From: Pseudomonadota bacterium
GTDB lineage: Bacteria > Pseudomonadota > Alphaproteobacteria > Caulobacterales > Caulobacteraceae
Direction: 5' to 3'
Assembly: GCA_023412655.1 (NCBI GenBank)
Contig: JAEYNH010000119.1
Location: forward strand, 1-14,024
DNA length: 14,024 nt
The translations under genes and the position numbers were made by a program. This document shows, piece by piece, positions 1-6,391 of this stretch. The number at the start of each line of letters is the position of its first letter. Position 1 is the first letter of the stretch. The notes beneath the pieces were generated by a model. It made no database searches. It was given only the letters and a program-made list of their open reading frames with translations, and was not told the DNA's origin.

Positions 1-480
1 CTGTCGGAGAGCCTCAATCTGACGGTGTTCATGATCACCCACGACCTGGACACGCTGTACGAAATCACCGACCGCGTGGCCGTTCTGGCGGACAAGCACG
101 TTGTGGCGACAGCGCCCGTGTCGGAACTCGAAAAGGCGGACCATCCCTGGATCCGCGAGTACTTCCTGGGACCCCGTGTTCGCCGCCGTCGGCCTGCCCG
201 CCGATCGGCTGGGCCTGACCATCGGCGAGGTGCGCTCCGTCGCGGCCCTGCAGGCGGGTCGCCCGGTCCTGTCGATCACCGGCGCGATCCGCAACACGCG
301 CGACAAGACCGTGACGGTGCCCCCGCTCCGGGTCAGCATCCTCGACCGGGCGGGCAAGCCGGTGGCGGTCAAGATCGCCCGGCCGCTCAATGCCGAGACA
401 CCCCCCGGCGCCAAGCGCTACTTCGCCATCGTCATCCCGGATCCGCCGGCCGGTTCGGCCAGCCTGGACATCGTGTTTGA
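1..480 (+). CDS. mlaF: MlaF-like ABC transporter ATP-binding protein, C-terminal end only (5' cut by window)
   Basis: This is the tail of an ABC ATPase that enters the window already in frame. The visible protein holds the H-loop (MITHDLDTL), then DRVAVLADKHVV and the closing HPWIREYFLGPR. That ending is typical of the alphaproteobacterial MlaF/Ttg2A ATPases, which power phospholipid transport between outer and inner membrane at the cytoplasmic face of the inner membrane. Walker A, Walker B and the signature motif lie before the window. Recognisable similarity stops near base 177. The frame stays open to a TGA at 478-480, but the extra hundred residues are Arg/Pro/Gly-rich and antiphase to a better-looking reading frame, so they are probably not native. 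Family tails normally end about ten residues after the GPR, so the native stop seems lost at a junction. ATPase identity is firm; the MlaF assignment is likely. Confidence 0.7.
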   Translation: MSESLNLTVFMITHDLDTLYEITDRVAVLADKHVVATAPVSELEKADHPWIREYFLGPRVRRRRPARRSAGPDHRRGALRRGPAGGSPGPVDHRRDPQHARQDRDGAPAPGQHPRPGGQAGGGQDRPAAQCRDTPRRQALLRHRHPGSAGRFGQPGHRV

Positions 481-592
481 ACCGCCGGGCGACGCTCTCA
501 CCGGCGAGGCCTTGGACGCGCGCCTGGGGTCGGAGCCGCTGGACGCCCGGGCCATTCCCGAGGCGGGGGAGGCGGCGGCGGACCATGGCTGA
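170..592 (+). pseudogene. DUF3426-type protein, C-terminal fragment lacking its N-terminus
   Basis: From base 170 a second frame reads DPVFAAVGLPADRLGL and continues through about 140 residues to the TGA at 590-592. The pattern of an aVGLP segment, a beta-rich GAIRNTRDKTVTVPPLRVSILD stretch and a late PPAGSASLDIVFEP resembles the C-terminal periplasmic part of DUF3426 proteins. In this family that part follows an N-terminal MJ0042-type zinc ribbon and a transmembrane helix. Neither is present: upstream of 170 this frame overlaps the mlaF tail and reads as nonsense, and the only possible starts (such as TTG at 101) lie inside mlaF. I therefore call it a 5'-truncated remnant, or an intact gene cut by an assembly join. 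It overlaps the start of the next gene by 8 bases, as an intact operon neighbour would. The function of DUF3426 proteins is not established. Confidence 0.55.
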
Positions 593-1112
593 CCACGCGC
601 CCGCCGTTCTGCTCTCCGAGGCCGAGATCGCCGATAGGGTGGAAGCGCTCGCCCGCCAGATCGCCCCGCGCATCGATGACGAGACGGTGGCCGTCTGCCT
701 GCTCACCGGCGGGCTCTGGTTCTGCTCGGACCTGATGCGGGCCTTGGCGCGCCAGGGCCGCTACGTCCGCTTCGACGCCCTGTGGCTCGCCTCCTATAAG
801 GACGAGCGGCAGTCCAGCGGTCGGTGCGAGGTGCGCGCCGACCTCCAGCGGCCCATCGCCGGTCGCAAGGCTCTGGTGGTGGACGATGTGTTCGACACCG
901 GCCTGTCACTGTCGGAGGCGGCCCGGCTGGTGCGGGATTCCGGGGCCAGCGAGGTGCTCACGGCGGTGTTCGCGTCCAAGCCTTGGCCGACCCCACGGGC
1001 CATCCAGCCCGACTTTGTCGGCTGGGAGGCGCCGCCCCGCTTCCTGGTGGGCTATGGCATGGACAACGCCGGCCGGATGCGCGGCCTGCCCTACGTGGGC
1101 GTCCTCGACTAG
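585..1112 (+). CDS. hpt: Hypoxanthine phosphoribosyltransferase (purine salvage)
   Basis: The 175-residue protein is a type I phosphoribosyltransferase that would convert hypoxanthine or guanine plus PRPP to IMP or GMP in the cytoplasm. The PRPP-binding loop is at residues 98-110 (VVDDVFDTGLSLS). A substrate loop reads SYKDERQSSG at 70-79, Lys132 fits the purine-contacting lysine, and the C-terminal stretch FVGWEAPPRFLVGYGMDNAGRMRGLPYVGVL is the classic HPRT ending. Length matches the family (about 170-185). The ATG at 585 is chosen because it overlaps the preceding stop by 8 bases and gives a normal N-terminus; a longer reading upstream lies in the DUF3426 region and is not family-like. The motif has VDDVFDTG in place of the commoner VEDIIDTG, so the exact base preference (hypoxanthine, guanine or xanthine) is not certain. 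Confidence 0.88.
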   Translation: MADHAPAVLLSEAEIADRVEALARQIAPRIDDETVAVCLLTGGLWFCSDLMRALARQGRYVRFDALWLASYKDERQSSGRCEVRADLQRPIAGRKALVVDDVFDTGLSLSEAARLVRDSGASEVLTAVFASKPWPTPRAIQPDFVGWEAPPRFLVGYGMDNAGRMRGLPYVGVLD

Positions 1113-1122
1113 CGGCTGGGCT

Positions 1123-1137
1123 CCCCGGCGGGCGGGG
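1123..1137. terminator. Possible bidirectional terminator hairpin between hpt and lysA
   Basis: The 27-base gap between two convergent genes contains an inverted repeat, CCCCG-gcggg-CGGGG, with a 5-base stem and 5-base loop. No T-run follows on either strand, so factor-independent termination is doubtful; the call rests mainly on position. Confidence 0.3.
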
Positions 1138-1139
1138 CG

Positions 1140-2411
1140 TCAGGCCAGCCAGGGCGCCGGGGTTTCGCGGGCCAGCATGTCCTCATAGGTCGGGCGGGCT
1201 CGGACGACGGCGTACTCATCGCCCTTCACAAGCACTTCCGGCACCAGCAGTCGCGAGTTGTACTCGCTGGCCATGGCGGCCCCGTAGGCGCCCGCGGTCA
1301 TGAAGGCCACCAGGTCGCCGGCCTGTAGCAGCGGCAGGGCCCGGTCGCGGGTGAAGGTGTCGCCGGTCTCGCACACCGGGCCGACCACGTCGTAGGCCAC
1401 AGCCTCGCCCTCACGCGGACGGACAGGCCGGATGTCGTGGTAGGCGTCGTACATGGCCGGGCGCAGCAGGTCGTTCATGGCCGCGTCCAGCACCAGGAAG
1501 CGGCGGCCTTCCGGCCGCTGGTGAATGTGGATGACCTTGGCCAGCAACACCCCGGCATTGGCGGCGATCATCCGCCCGGGTTCGAAGGCCAGGCCCACGT
1601 CCAGGCCGGCGGTGGCTCGGGCGATCATCGCCGCATAGTCCGCCGGCGAAGGCGGTTCGGGTTGGTTGAAGTAGGGCACGCCTAGCCCGCCGCCCAGATC
1701 CAGTCGCTCGACCCGCAGGCCTTCGGACTGCAGCCGCTGGACGAGGCCGCGCATCTTGCCGAACGCCTCCTCCATCGGGGCAAGGTCGGTGATCTGGCTG
1801 CCGATGTGGCAGGCGACGCCGATGGGCCGGACCCCGGCCATGTTCGAGGCCCGGGCGTAGAGGCGCTCGGCCTCGGAGAAGCTGACGCCGAACTTGTTGT
1901 CGGACTTGCCGGTGGCGATCTTGGCGTGGCCGCCGGCGCTGACGTCCGGGTTCACGCGGATGGCGACGCCGGCGCGAACGCCCAGTTCGCGGCCCACCCG
2001 GTCTATGAGTTCAAGCTCGGGCTCCGACTCGACGTTGATCTCTGCGACGCCGGTCCGAAGCGCGAAGGCGATCTCGGCCTCGGTCTTGCCGACGCCGGAG
2101 AAGACGATCCTCTCCGGCGGGACGCCCGCCGCCAGGGCCCGGCGGATCTCGCCCTCGGACACGACGTCGGCCCCGGCGCCCAGGCGGGCGAGGGTGCGGA
2201 TCACCGCCACGTTGGGATTGGCCTTGAGGGCGAAGGCGATCAGCGGGTCGCGAACGCCCGCGTCCGTCAGCGCATCGCGCAGGACGGTGAAGTGACGCTC
2301 GAGAGTCGCCGAGGAATAGACATAGACGGGCGTGCCGACGGCCGCGGCGATGGTCGCCAGCGGCACGTCCTCGCAGAAGAGCTCGCCGTCGCGGAGCTCG
2401 AAATGATTCAT
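1140..2411 (-). CDS. lysA: Diaminopimelate decarboxylase
   Basis: LysA decarboxylates meso-diaminopimelate to L-lysine with pyridoxal phosphate, the last step of lysine synthesis. The 423-residue protein has the fold III (alanine-racemase-like) barrel motifs in order: the PLP lysine K63 in FALKANPN, HIGSQ at 202-206, the glycine-rich phosphate loop GGGLG at 240-244, EPGR at 277-280, and the catalytic cysteine C347 in CETGDTF of the C-terminal domain, then GAYGAAMASEYN at 374-385. The reading frame stays open far upstream, but the ATG at 2411 is chosen because it starts the family-like N-terminus (MNHFELRDGELFCEDVPL) and overlaps the upstream lipoprotein stop as ATGA. This suggests translational coupling in the argH-lipoprotein-lysA operon. 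No key residue is missing. Confidence 0.96.
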   Translation of the reverse strand: MNHFELRDGELFCEDVPLATIAAAVGTPVYVYSSATLERHFTVLRDALTDAGVRDPLIAFALKANPNVAVIRTLARLGAGADVVSEGEIRRALAAGVPPERIVFSGVGKTEAEIAFALRTGVAEINVESEPELELIDRVGRELGVRAGVAIRVNPDVSAGGHAKIATGKSDNKFGVSFSEAERLYARASNMAGVRPIGVACHIGSQITDLAPMEEAFGKMRGLVQRLQSEGLRVERLDLGGGLGVPYFNQPEPPSPADYAAMIARATAGLDVGLAFEPGRMIAANAGVLLAKVIHIHQRPEGRRFLVLDAAMNDLLRPAMYDAYHDIRPVRPREGEAVAYDVVGPVCETGDTFTRDRALPLLQAGDLVAFMTAGAYGAAMASEYNSRLLVPEVLVKGDEYAVVRARPTYEDMLARETPAPWLA

Positions 2412-2719
2412 CGGCGGGGGCGGGCGTAGGGGTCCGGGAGGGCGCCTTGAGGGGCGGTGCGGGCGGGGTCGGGCGCGGTGCCTTCGATGGGCAGTGTCCT
2501 CGGGGGCGCCGGGTCGGTGGTGCGGTCGCGCGGATCGACCGTGTCGACCGGCCGGCCGGGATCCTGCCGCCGCTGGGCGTTGTCGGCTTCGGTGGTGGTG
2601 TTGCGTCCGGCGCCGAACAGCGGACCGGGCCGCTCCAGCGGGCCAACCTTGCCGCAGGCGGCGAGCCCGGCGGCGGCGATCAGGAGCGCCAGAACGGTTG
2701 TGTGGGTCTTGCGGATCAT
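2408..2719 (-). CDS. lptM: LptM/YifL-like small outer-membrane lipoprotein
   Basis: The 103-residue product starts MIRKTHTTVLALLIAAAGLAAC, a lipoprotein signal peptide with lipobox LAAC and lipidated Cys22. The mature protein begins CGKVGPLERP, matching the CGxKGPL signature of the LptM (YifL) family. In enterobacteria LptM helps the LptD/LptE lipopolysaccharide translocon mature. The rest is a low-complexity Pro/Arg/Thr/Asp-rich tail without visible domains and longer than in E. coli LptM, so function by homology covers only the N-terminus. The ATG at 2719 overlaps the argH stop (ATGA), and its own TGA overlaps the lysA ATG in the same way. An upstream in-frame GTG-type start at 2737 would add six residues before the signal peptide and is less likely. 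Confidence 0.82.
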   Translation of the reverse strand: MIRKTHTTVLALLIAAAGLAACGKVGPLERPGPLFGAGRNTTTEADNAQRRQDPGRPVDTVDPRDRTTDPAPPRTLPIEGTAPDPARTAPQGALPDPYARPRR

Positions 2720-4152
2720 CCCAGGATTTCCTTCCAACGCTTGATCTGCGCTCGGACCTGGTCCGGCGAAGTCCCACCGTAGCTCTTACGGCTGGCGACG
2801 GAAGCCTCCGCAGTAAGGACGCCATAGATGTCGGCCGTGATGCCGGGATTGAGCTTCTGCAGCTCGTCCAGCGGCAGGCCGGAAAGGTCGACGCCCAGTT
2901 CCTCGGCACGCTTCACCGCAGCCCCGGTGACGTGGTGAGCGTCGCGGAACGGCAGGTTCAACTCGCGCACCAGCCAGTCGGCCAGGTCGGTGGCCGTGGA
3001 GAAGCCGGAGCCCGCGGCCTTGGCCATATTGGCGGTGTTCGGCGACAGGTCCGCCACCATGCCGGTCATGGCCAGCAGCGACAGCTCCAGCGCGTCGAAC
3101 GCCTCGAAGGTGGGGACCTTGTCCTCCTGCATGTCCTTCGAATAGGTCAGCGGCAGCCCCTTCATGACCACCGCCAGCTGCTGGAAGCTGGCCAGCAGGC
3201 GCCCGACCTTGGCCCGGATCAGCTCGGCCGCGTCGGGGTTCTTCTTCTGCGGCATGATCGACGAGCCGGTCGTGAAGGCGTCGGAAAGCCTCACGAAGCC
3301 GAACTGCGGCGTCATCCAGATCACGATCTCCTCGGCCAGCCGCGACAGGTGGATGGCGCAGATCGAACCGGCGGCCAAGGCCTCGAGGGCGAAGTCGCGG
3401 TCGGAGGTGCTGTCCAGGGAGTTCGCCGTGGGCCGGTCGAAGCCAAGCGCCTCGGCGGTCATGTGGCGGTCGATGGGGAACGGGGATCCGGCGAGGGCGG
3501 CCGCGCCAAGCGGGCATTCGTTCATGCGCACGCGGGCGTCCGCAAAGCGCCCCGCGTCACGGCCGAACATCTCCACATAGGCCATCAGGTGGTGGCCAAA
3601 GGTGACGGGCTGCGCCGGCTGCAGATGGGTGAAGCCCGGCATCACGTCCCCGGCGTGGGCCTCGGCCTTGGTCAACAGGGCGCGCTGGAGGTCCTTGAGC
3701 TGGGCGACCGTGCGGTCGCAGGCCTCGCGCACCCACATGCGAAAATCGACCGCCACCTGGTCGTTGCGCGAGCGGGCGGTGTGCAGCCGTCCGGCCGCTG
3801 GACCGATCAGCTCGCGCAACCGGGCCTCCACGTTCATGTGGATGTCTTCGAACTCGTCGCGGAACGGGAAGGTCCCGCCCTCGATCTCGGCGGCGATGGC
3901 GCCCAGACCCTGCTGGATGGCGGCTTCGTCCTCGCTCGAAATCACTCCGGCGGCGCGCAGCATCGCAGCGTGGGCGCGGGAGCCTGCCAGGTCCTGGGCG
4001 GCGAGCCGCTTGTCGAAACCGATCGAGACGTTGATCGCCTGCATCAACTCCGCGGGCTTGCCCGAGAACCGCCCGCCCCACATAGCTTGTCCAACAGAGG
4101 CCGGGCCAGCCGGAGCGGTCCGGCCGGATGCATTAGAGGAGTCGTCGGTCAT
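2716..4152 (-). CDS. argH: Argininosuccinate lyase
   Basis: ArgH splits argininosuccinate into arginine and fumarate, the final step of arginine biosynthesis. The 478-residue protein carries the fumarase/aspartase superfamily regions: HTARSRND at 124-131, GFTHLQPAQP at 173-182 with the catalytic Thr-His pair, and the signature loop GSSIMPQKKNP at 296-306 with the catalytic serine. It opens with MWGGRFSGKP at residue 24, where E. coli ArgH nearly begins. The first 23 residues (Ser/Ala/Gly-rich) are an extension seen as variable in relatives. I chose the ATG at 4152, but the Met24 start at 4083 cannot be excluded, and no good Shine-Dalgarno sequence precedes 4152. The gene heads the argH-lipoprotein-lysA operon and its start codon directly abuts that of divergent tlpA. 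Confidence 0.95.
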   Translation of the reverse strand: MTDDSSNASGRTAPAGPASVGQAMWGGRFSGKPAELMQAINVSIGFDKRLAAQDLAGSRAHAAMLRAAGVISSEDEAAIQQGLGAIAAEIEGGTFPFRDEFEDIHMNVEARLRELIGPAAGRLHTARSRNDQVAVDFRMWVREACDRTVAQLKDLQRALLTKAEAHAGDVMPGFTHLQPAQPVTFGHHLMAYVEMFGRDAGRFADARVRMNECPLGAAALAGSPFPIDRHMTAEALGFDRPTANSLDSTSDRDFALEALAAGSICAIHLSRLAEEIVIWMTPQFGFVRLSDAFTTGSSIMPQKKNPDAAELIRAKVGRLLASFQQLAVVMKGLPLTYSKDMQEDKVPTFEAFDALELSLLAMTGMVADLSPNTANMAKAAGSGFSTATDLADWLVRELNLPFRDAHHVTGAAVKRAEELGVDLSGLPLDELQKLNPGITADIYGVLTAEASVASRKSYGGTSPDQVRAQIKRWKEILG

Positions 4153-4794
4153 ATGAGCGAAGGTCCAGCGGCGAGCAGAAAACCCAGGGGAATCCTGACG
4201 TGGGCCCTCTGGGGCGCAGCCCTCGCGGGCGTCGCCGCGGTTCTCTACATCATCGTTCAGGCTTCCACCAAGCCGGAGCCGCCGGTGGTGGCTACGGGGC
4301 CGAAGCCGGTCGCGCCGGCCGCGTCGGGGAGCCTGATGGGCAAGTGGAGCACCGAGGCGGCCGGCGCCCCGGCCACCGACTATGTGTTCTATGACGAGCG
4401 CGGCCGCCCGACCCGCGTGGTCGACATGAAGGGCAAGGTGGTGGTGCTGAACATCTGGGCCACCTGGTGCGCGCCCTGCAAGGTGGAGATGCCCACCCTG
4501 GCGAAGCTTCAGGCCGCCTACAAGGACCAGCCGGTGGCCGTGGTGCCGGTGAGTATCGATTCCACCAGCGCCGGGGCCGAGGCGAAGCTGTTCATCGCCA
4601 AGAACGACCCGCTGAAGTTCTACCACGACCGGGAGATGAAGCTGCCGTTCAAGCTGCAGCCGCCGGCGCAGGGCGCGCCGACGACCATCGTCTACGGCAA
4701 GGACGGCCGTGAGATCGGCCGGGTCGCGGGAGAGGCCGACTGGGCCGGGCCCGAGGCCATGGCCCTCATCGACCAGGCCCTGGCGGCCGGCTGA
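4153..4794 (+). CDS. tlpA: TlpA-type membrane-anchored thioredoxin-like protein
   Basis: The 213-residue protein has a short basic N-terminus, one membrane anchor (about residues 13-36, LTWALWGAALAGVAAVLYIIV), a Pro-rich linker and a periplasmic thioredoxin fold. The redox site is WCAPC at 105-109 (in IWATWCAPCKVEMP), and the cis-proline fits P176 in GAPTTIV. Proteins of this type reduce disulfides outside the cytoplasm, most often for cytochrome c or cytochrome oxidase copper-site assembly; the substrate here is not shown by the sequence. The ATG at 4153 is preceded by an AGAGGAG-type Shine-Dalgarno element (4134-4140), about 12 bases before the ATG. The gene is divergent from argH with no gap between the start codons, so its promoter must lie inside the argH coding region. 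Confidence 0.9.
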   Translation: MSEGPAASRKPRGILTWALWGAALAGVAAVLYIIVQASTKPEPPVVATGPKPVAPAASGSLMGKWSTEAAGAPATDYVFYDERGRPTRVVDMKGKVVVLNIWATWCAPCKVEMPTLAKLQAAYKDQPVAVVPVSIDSTSAGAEAKLFIAKNDPLKFYHDREMKLPFKLQPPAQGAPTTIVYGKDGREIGRVAGEADWAGPEAMALIDQALAAG

Positions 4795-4820
4795 ACCTCG
4801 GCGACGAGCACGGGGCGGCG

Positions 4821-4841
4821 TGGGGCGGGCCGAACGCCCCA
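4821..4841. terminator. Possible terminator hairpin between tlpA and the XRE regulator
   Basis: Between these convergent genes the sequence TGGGGCG-ggccgaa-CGCCCCA can form a 7-base stem with a 7-base loop. No T-run follows on either strand. Position and stem strength support a weak, possibly bidirectional terminator. Confidence 0.35.
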
Positions 4842-4847
4842 GGCCGC

Positions 4848-5282
4848 TCAGGCCGTCTGGACGCGCCGTTCGTCCGTGTCGGCTTCGGGCGCGGGAGCGC
4901 CGGGCGTGAGGGCGCGGAGCAGGCCAACAAGGGCGCTGCGGGCGTCCGGCGCCAGTCGCTCATAGGCCGACAGGAGTTCGAGGGCGCCGGGGGTGCGCAG
5001 GCGGGTGAGCAACTCGAGGTCCCGGGCGGTCTCCTCGCCGGGGCCGTCGAACACGTCCATCAGGTCGGTGACGCGGCAACGAAGCGCTCGGGAAATGAGC
5101 ACCAGGCGTGAGAAGGAGATGCGGTTGGTTCCGTTCTCGTACTTCTGGATTTGCTGGAAGCTCACCCCGCATTGTTCGGCCAGGGCTTCCTGCGACATGC
5201 CGATCGTCCGGCGACGGATCCTGACCGCCGCGCCCAGGGCGATATCCATAGGGTCCGGCGCTTTCACGGACGGTTCGGACAT
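4848..5282 (-). CDS. XRE/Cro-C1 family DNA-binding regulator (PraR-like)
   Basis: This 144-residue protein contains one helix-turn-helix of the HTH_3 type at about residues 15-77. MSQEALAEQCGVSFQQIQKYENGTNRIS is the recognition unit, followed by the usual SRLVLISRALRCRVTDLMDVF dimerisation-like helix. The C-terminal half (residues 85-126) is helical and Leu/Arg-rich, and the tail is disordered. Proteins of this layout are common alphaproteobacterial repressors, among them PraR-like regulators. The ATG at 5282 is chosen because AAGGAG sits eight bases upstream; an in-frame start further upstream and Met12 are weaker. It faces away from a small unknown gene, and the intergenic region has palindromes that could be its operator (autoregulation is inferred). 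The targets are unknown. Confidence 0.87.
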   Translation of the reverse strand: MSEPSVKAPDPMDIALGAAVRIRRRTIGMSQEALAEQCGVSFQQIQKYENGTNRISFSRLVLISRALRCRVTDLMDVFDGPGEETARDLELLTRLRTPGALELLSAYERLAPDARSALVGLLRALTPGAPAPEADTDERRVQTA

Positions 5283-5352
5283 ATGAATTTCTCCTTCGGC
5301 TCTCGAACCCCCAAGGCAGGCGGCGAGAGCCGCGTTATCTGGGGTCACTTAA

Positions 5353-5392
5353 GTCCCTTGTCACACATCTGAAAAGGTCCCTCGACTAGGGA
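5353..5392. promoter_or_regulatory. Candidate operator: GTCCCT direct repeat with TCCCT/AGGGA palindrome
   Basis: Upstream of the XRE regulator, GTCCCTTG (5353-5360) and GTCCCTCG (5377-5384) are repeated 24 bases apart. The second copy is part of a palindrome TCCCT-cgact-AGGGA at 5378-5392. Two-turn spacing and dyad symmetry suit binding by an HTH dimer. This is pattern only; no known operator consensus is matched. Confidence 0.35.
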
Positions 5393-5453
5393 AAACTACC
5401 GAGGGTGGCGGGCGCCATGCGCGGAACGTCGCGGCGGTTAAACTCTTGGTGAC

Positions 5454-5471
5454 CGAGTCATCATCGACTCG
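5454..5471. repeat. Inverted repeat CGAGTC-n6-GACTCG upstream of the small unknown gene
   Basis: A perfect 6-base inverted repeat, CGAGTC-atcatc-GACTCG, lies about 30 bases before the ATG at 5501. The octamer CGAGTCAT at 5454-5461 recurs at 5504-5511, inside the first codons of that gene. It may be an operator or an RNA hairpin in the leader; the sequence does not decide. Confidence 0.4.
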
Positions 5472-5500
5472 TCGGGTCGGGGCAGCAGTTCTTGGGACCC

Positions 5501-5752
5501 ATGCGAGTCATTCGTTCACATCCCCCATTCGACCATGGCGCAGCCCTGCGCGTGCCGCCGCCCCATGACCAAAAGGGCTGGGCCGTGCTGTGGAGCTGGC
5601 TTGGCGACGAAGCGCAGTCCGTGGCCGAGGCCGCGGCTGTACAGGTGCGCACGCCCGACGGCCCCATAGTCGCCCATTGCGGTGACTGGATCGTTTTGTC
5701 GCACTCCGGCCGCTTCCACGTGGCTCACACCGTGCGGACCTGCGACGCCTGA
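5501..5752 (+). CDS. Small protein of unknown function (83 aa)
   Basis: I do not recognise this protein. The ATG at 5501 gives MRVIRSHPPFDHGAALRVPP and ends CDA before TGA at 5750-5752. It has no signal peptide or membrane segment. It is rich in His and Trp, has two cysteines (60 and 81), and shows a beta-like ending, VQVRTPDGPIVAHCGDWIVLSHSGRFHVAHTV. The DGPIVAHCGDWIV stretch recalls the small beta-barrel turns of PGDxIV-type domains, but that is only a resemblance. An in-frame TTG at 5492 would add three residues. No clear Shine-Dalgarno element is seen. It lies between the XRE regulator and a secreted unknown protein, convergent with the latter. Composition and position favour a real gene; the strongest doubt is its short length. 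Confidence 0.55.
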   Translation: MRVIRSHPPFDHGAALRVPPPHDQKGWAVLWSWLGDEAQSVAEAAAVQVRTPDGPIVAHCGDWIVLSHSGRFHVAHTVRTCDA

Positions 5753-5770
5753 TAGCGGGCGCTGCCGTGA

Positions 5771-5788
5771 CGGCCGGCAATCCGGCCG
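5771..5788. terminator. Bidirectional terminator-like hairpin between two unknown genes
   Basis: A perfect 7-base stem CGGCCGG with the 4-base loop caat and partner CCGGCCG sits in the 39-base gap between convergent genes. There is no T-run, so if it terminates transcription it may need Rho or act weakly. Confidence 0.5.
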
Positions 5789-5791
5789 CTC

Positions 5792-6229
5792 CTAGTTCTG
5801 CGCGGCGGTGTTTGCGCCCCAGTCAGCGACGGTCAGAAGCTGGGCTGGGATCTCGGTGACGATCTCGGCCGACAGGGTGGTGCGCTCCAGGCCCCGCCAG
5901 GGCACCGAGAAGTCCGCGTAACGCGCGCCGTCTGGGGCTCGCCCGTCCAGCGGCCGGACGCTGATGCGCGCCCCGTCGATGATCAACGCCACTTGCTGAA
6001 CCGCCTGCGGGTCGAAGTCGCGCGCCCACACCCGGATGCGCAGGTTGTCGTTCGGCCGCCAGGAGCCGATGGCCACGATGGAAAGATCCAGGCGCGGCGC
6101 GGGCTGGGCGACCGGCTCGGGCGCGGTCGCGTTCACGTGTTCGGGCGCAGTTTGGGCGGTCGCGGCCCCGGCGTGGATCAGCAGCAGGACGGCAAGCGAA
6201 GGAAGCAGGTTGAGGTGGCTGGCGCGCAT
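5792..6229 (-). CDS. Secreted protein of unknown function (145 aa)
   Basis: I do not recognise a family. The N-terminus MRASHLNLLPSLAVLLLIHAGAATA-Q is a Sec signal peptide with probable cleavage after Ala25, so the mature protein of about 120 residues should be periplasmic or exported. A Pro/Ala linker (residues 28-46) is followed by a compact domain from about 47 to 138. That domain alternates hydrophobic strands (LDLSIVAIGSW, LRIRVWARDF, VALIIDGARISVRPL, YADFSVPW, LSAEIVTEIP), suggesting an all-beta, Ig-like or C2-like sandwich. The mature protein has no cysteine and no catalytic motif is visible. The ATG at 6229 begins the signal peptide directly. The gene is divergent from the hsp20 gene with 212 bases between them. 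Confidence 0.75.
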   Translation of the reverse strand: MRASHLNLLPSLAVLLLIHAGAATAQTAPEHVNATAPEPVAQPAPRLDLSIVAIGSWRPNDNLRIRVWARDFDPQAVQQVALIIDGARISVRPLDGRAPDGARYADFSVPWRGLERTTLSAEIVTEIPAQLLTVADWGANTAAQN

Positions 6230-6364
6230 GGCGCCTGCTTAGGGCCCCGCTCCAGGGCCGCACGATAGGGGAACTACCTAAACTGGGGCGCTTCCGGCGC
6301 CTCCCTACCCAGAATGGGGAGCTGCCGCGGTGGCGGCTCAACTCATGCGCGTCGCCGATGCGCG

Positions 6365-6391
6365 GGAAACTTCCGGTGGTCCTTCGCTGTT
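6365..6391 (+). promoter_or_regulatory. Possible EcfG-type general-stress promoter for hsp20
   Basis: GGAAAC (6365-6370) and TGTT (6388-6391) are separated by 17 bases. This is close to the alphaproteobacterial EcfG pattern GGAAC-N16/17-cGTT, with one extra A in the -35 box and T in place of C. It lies about 50 bases before the hsp20 ATG. The match is imperfect and a heat-shock (RpoH) promoter was not found. Confidence 0.25.

Noticed and set aside
178..480. A genuine mlaF extension or MlaF fusion protein continuing to base 480
   Set aside because: The extra residues are Arg/Pro/Gly-rich, unlike any MlaF tail, while the overlapping frame 2 reads as a plausible domain in the same DNA.
2494..4152. 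Very long open frame on the plus strand across argH and the lipoprotein gene
   Set aside because: It is antisense to well-identified argH; the translation is His/Gly/Gln/Arg-rich and typical of the opposite strand of GC-rich genes. Only its end, from 4153 (tlpA), is real.
5283..5400. A standard sigma-70 promoter for the XRE regulator
   Set aside because: On the minus strand TTTTCA-N17-TTAAGT can be drawn near 5348-5376, but both boxes are weak and other placements are about as good, so I do not list it.
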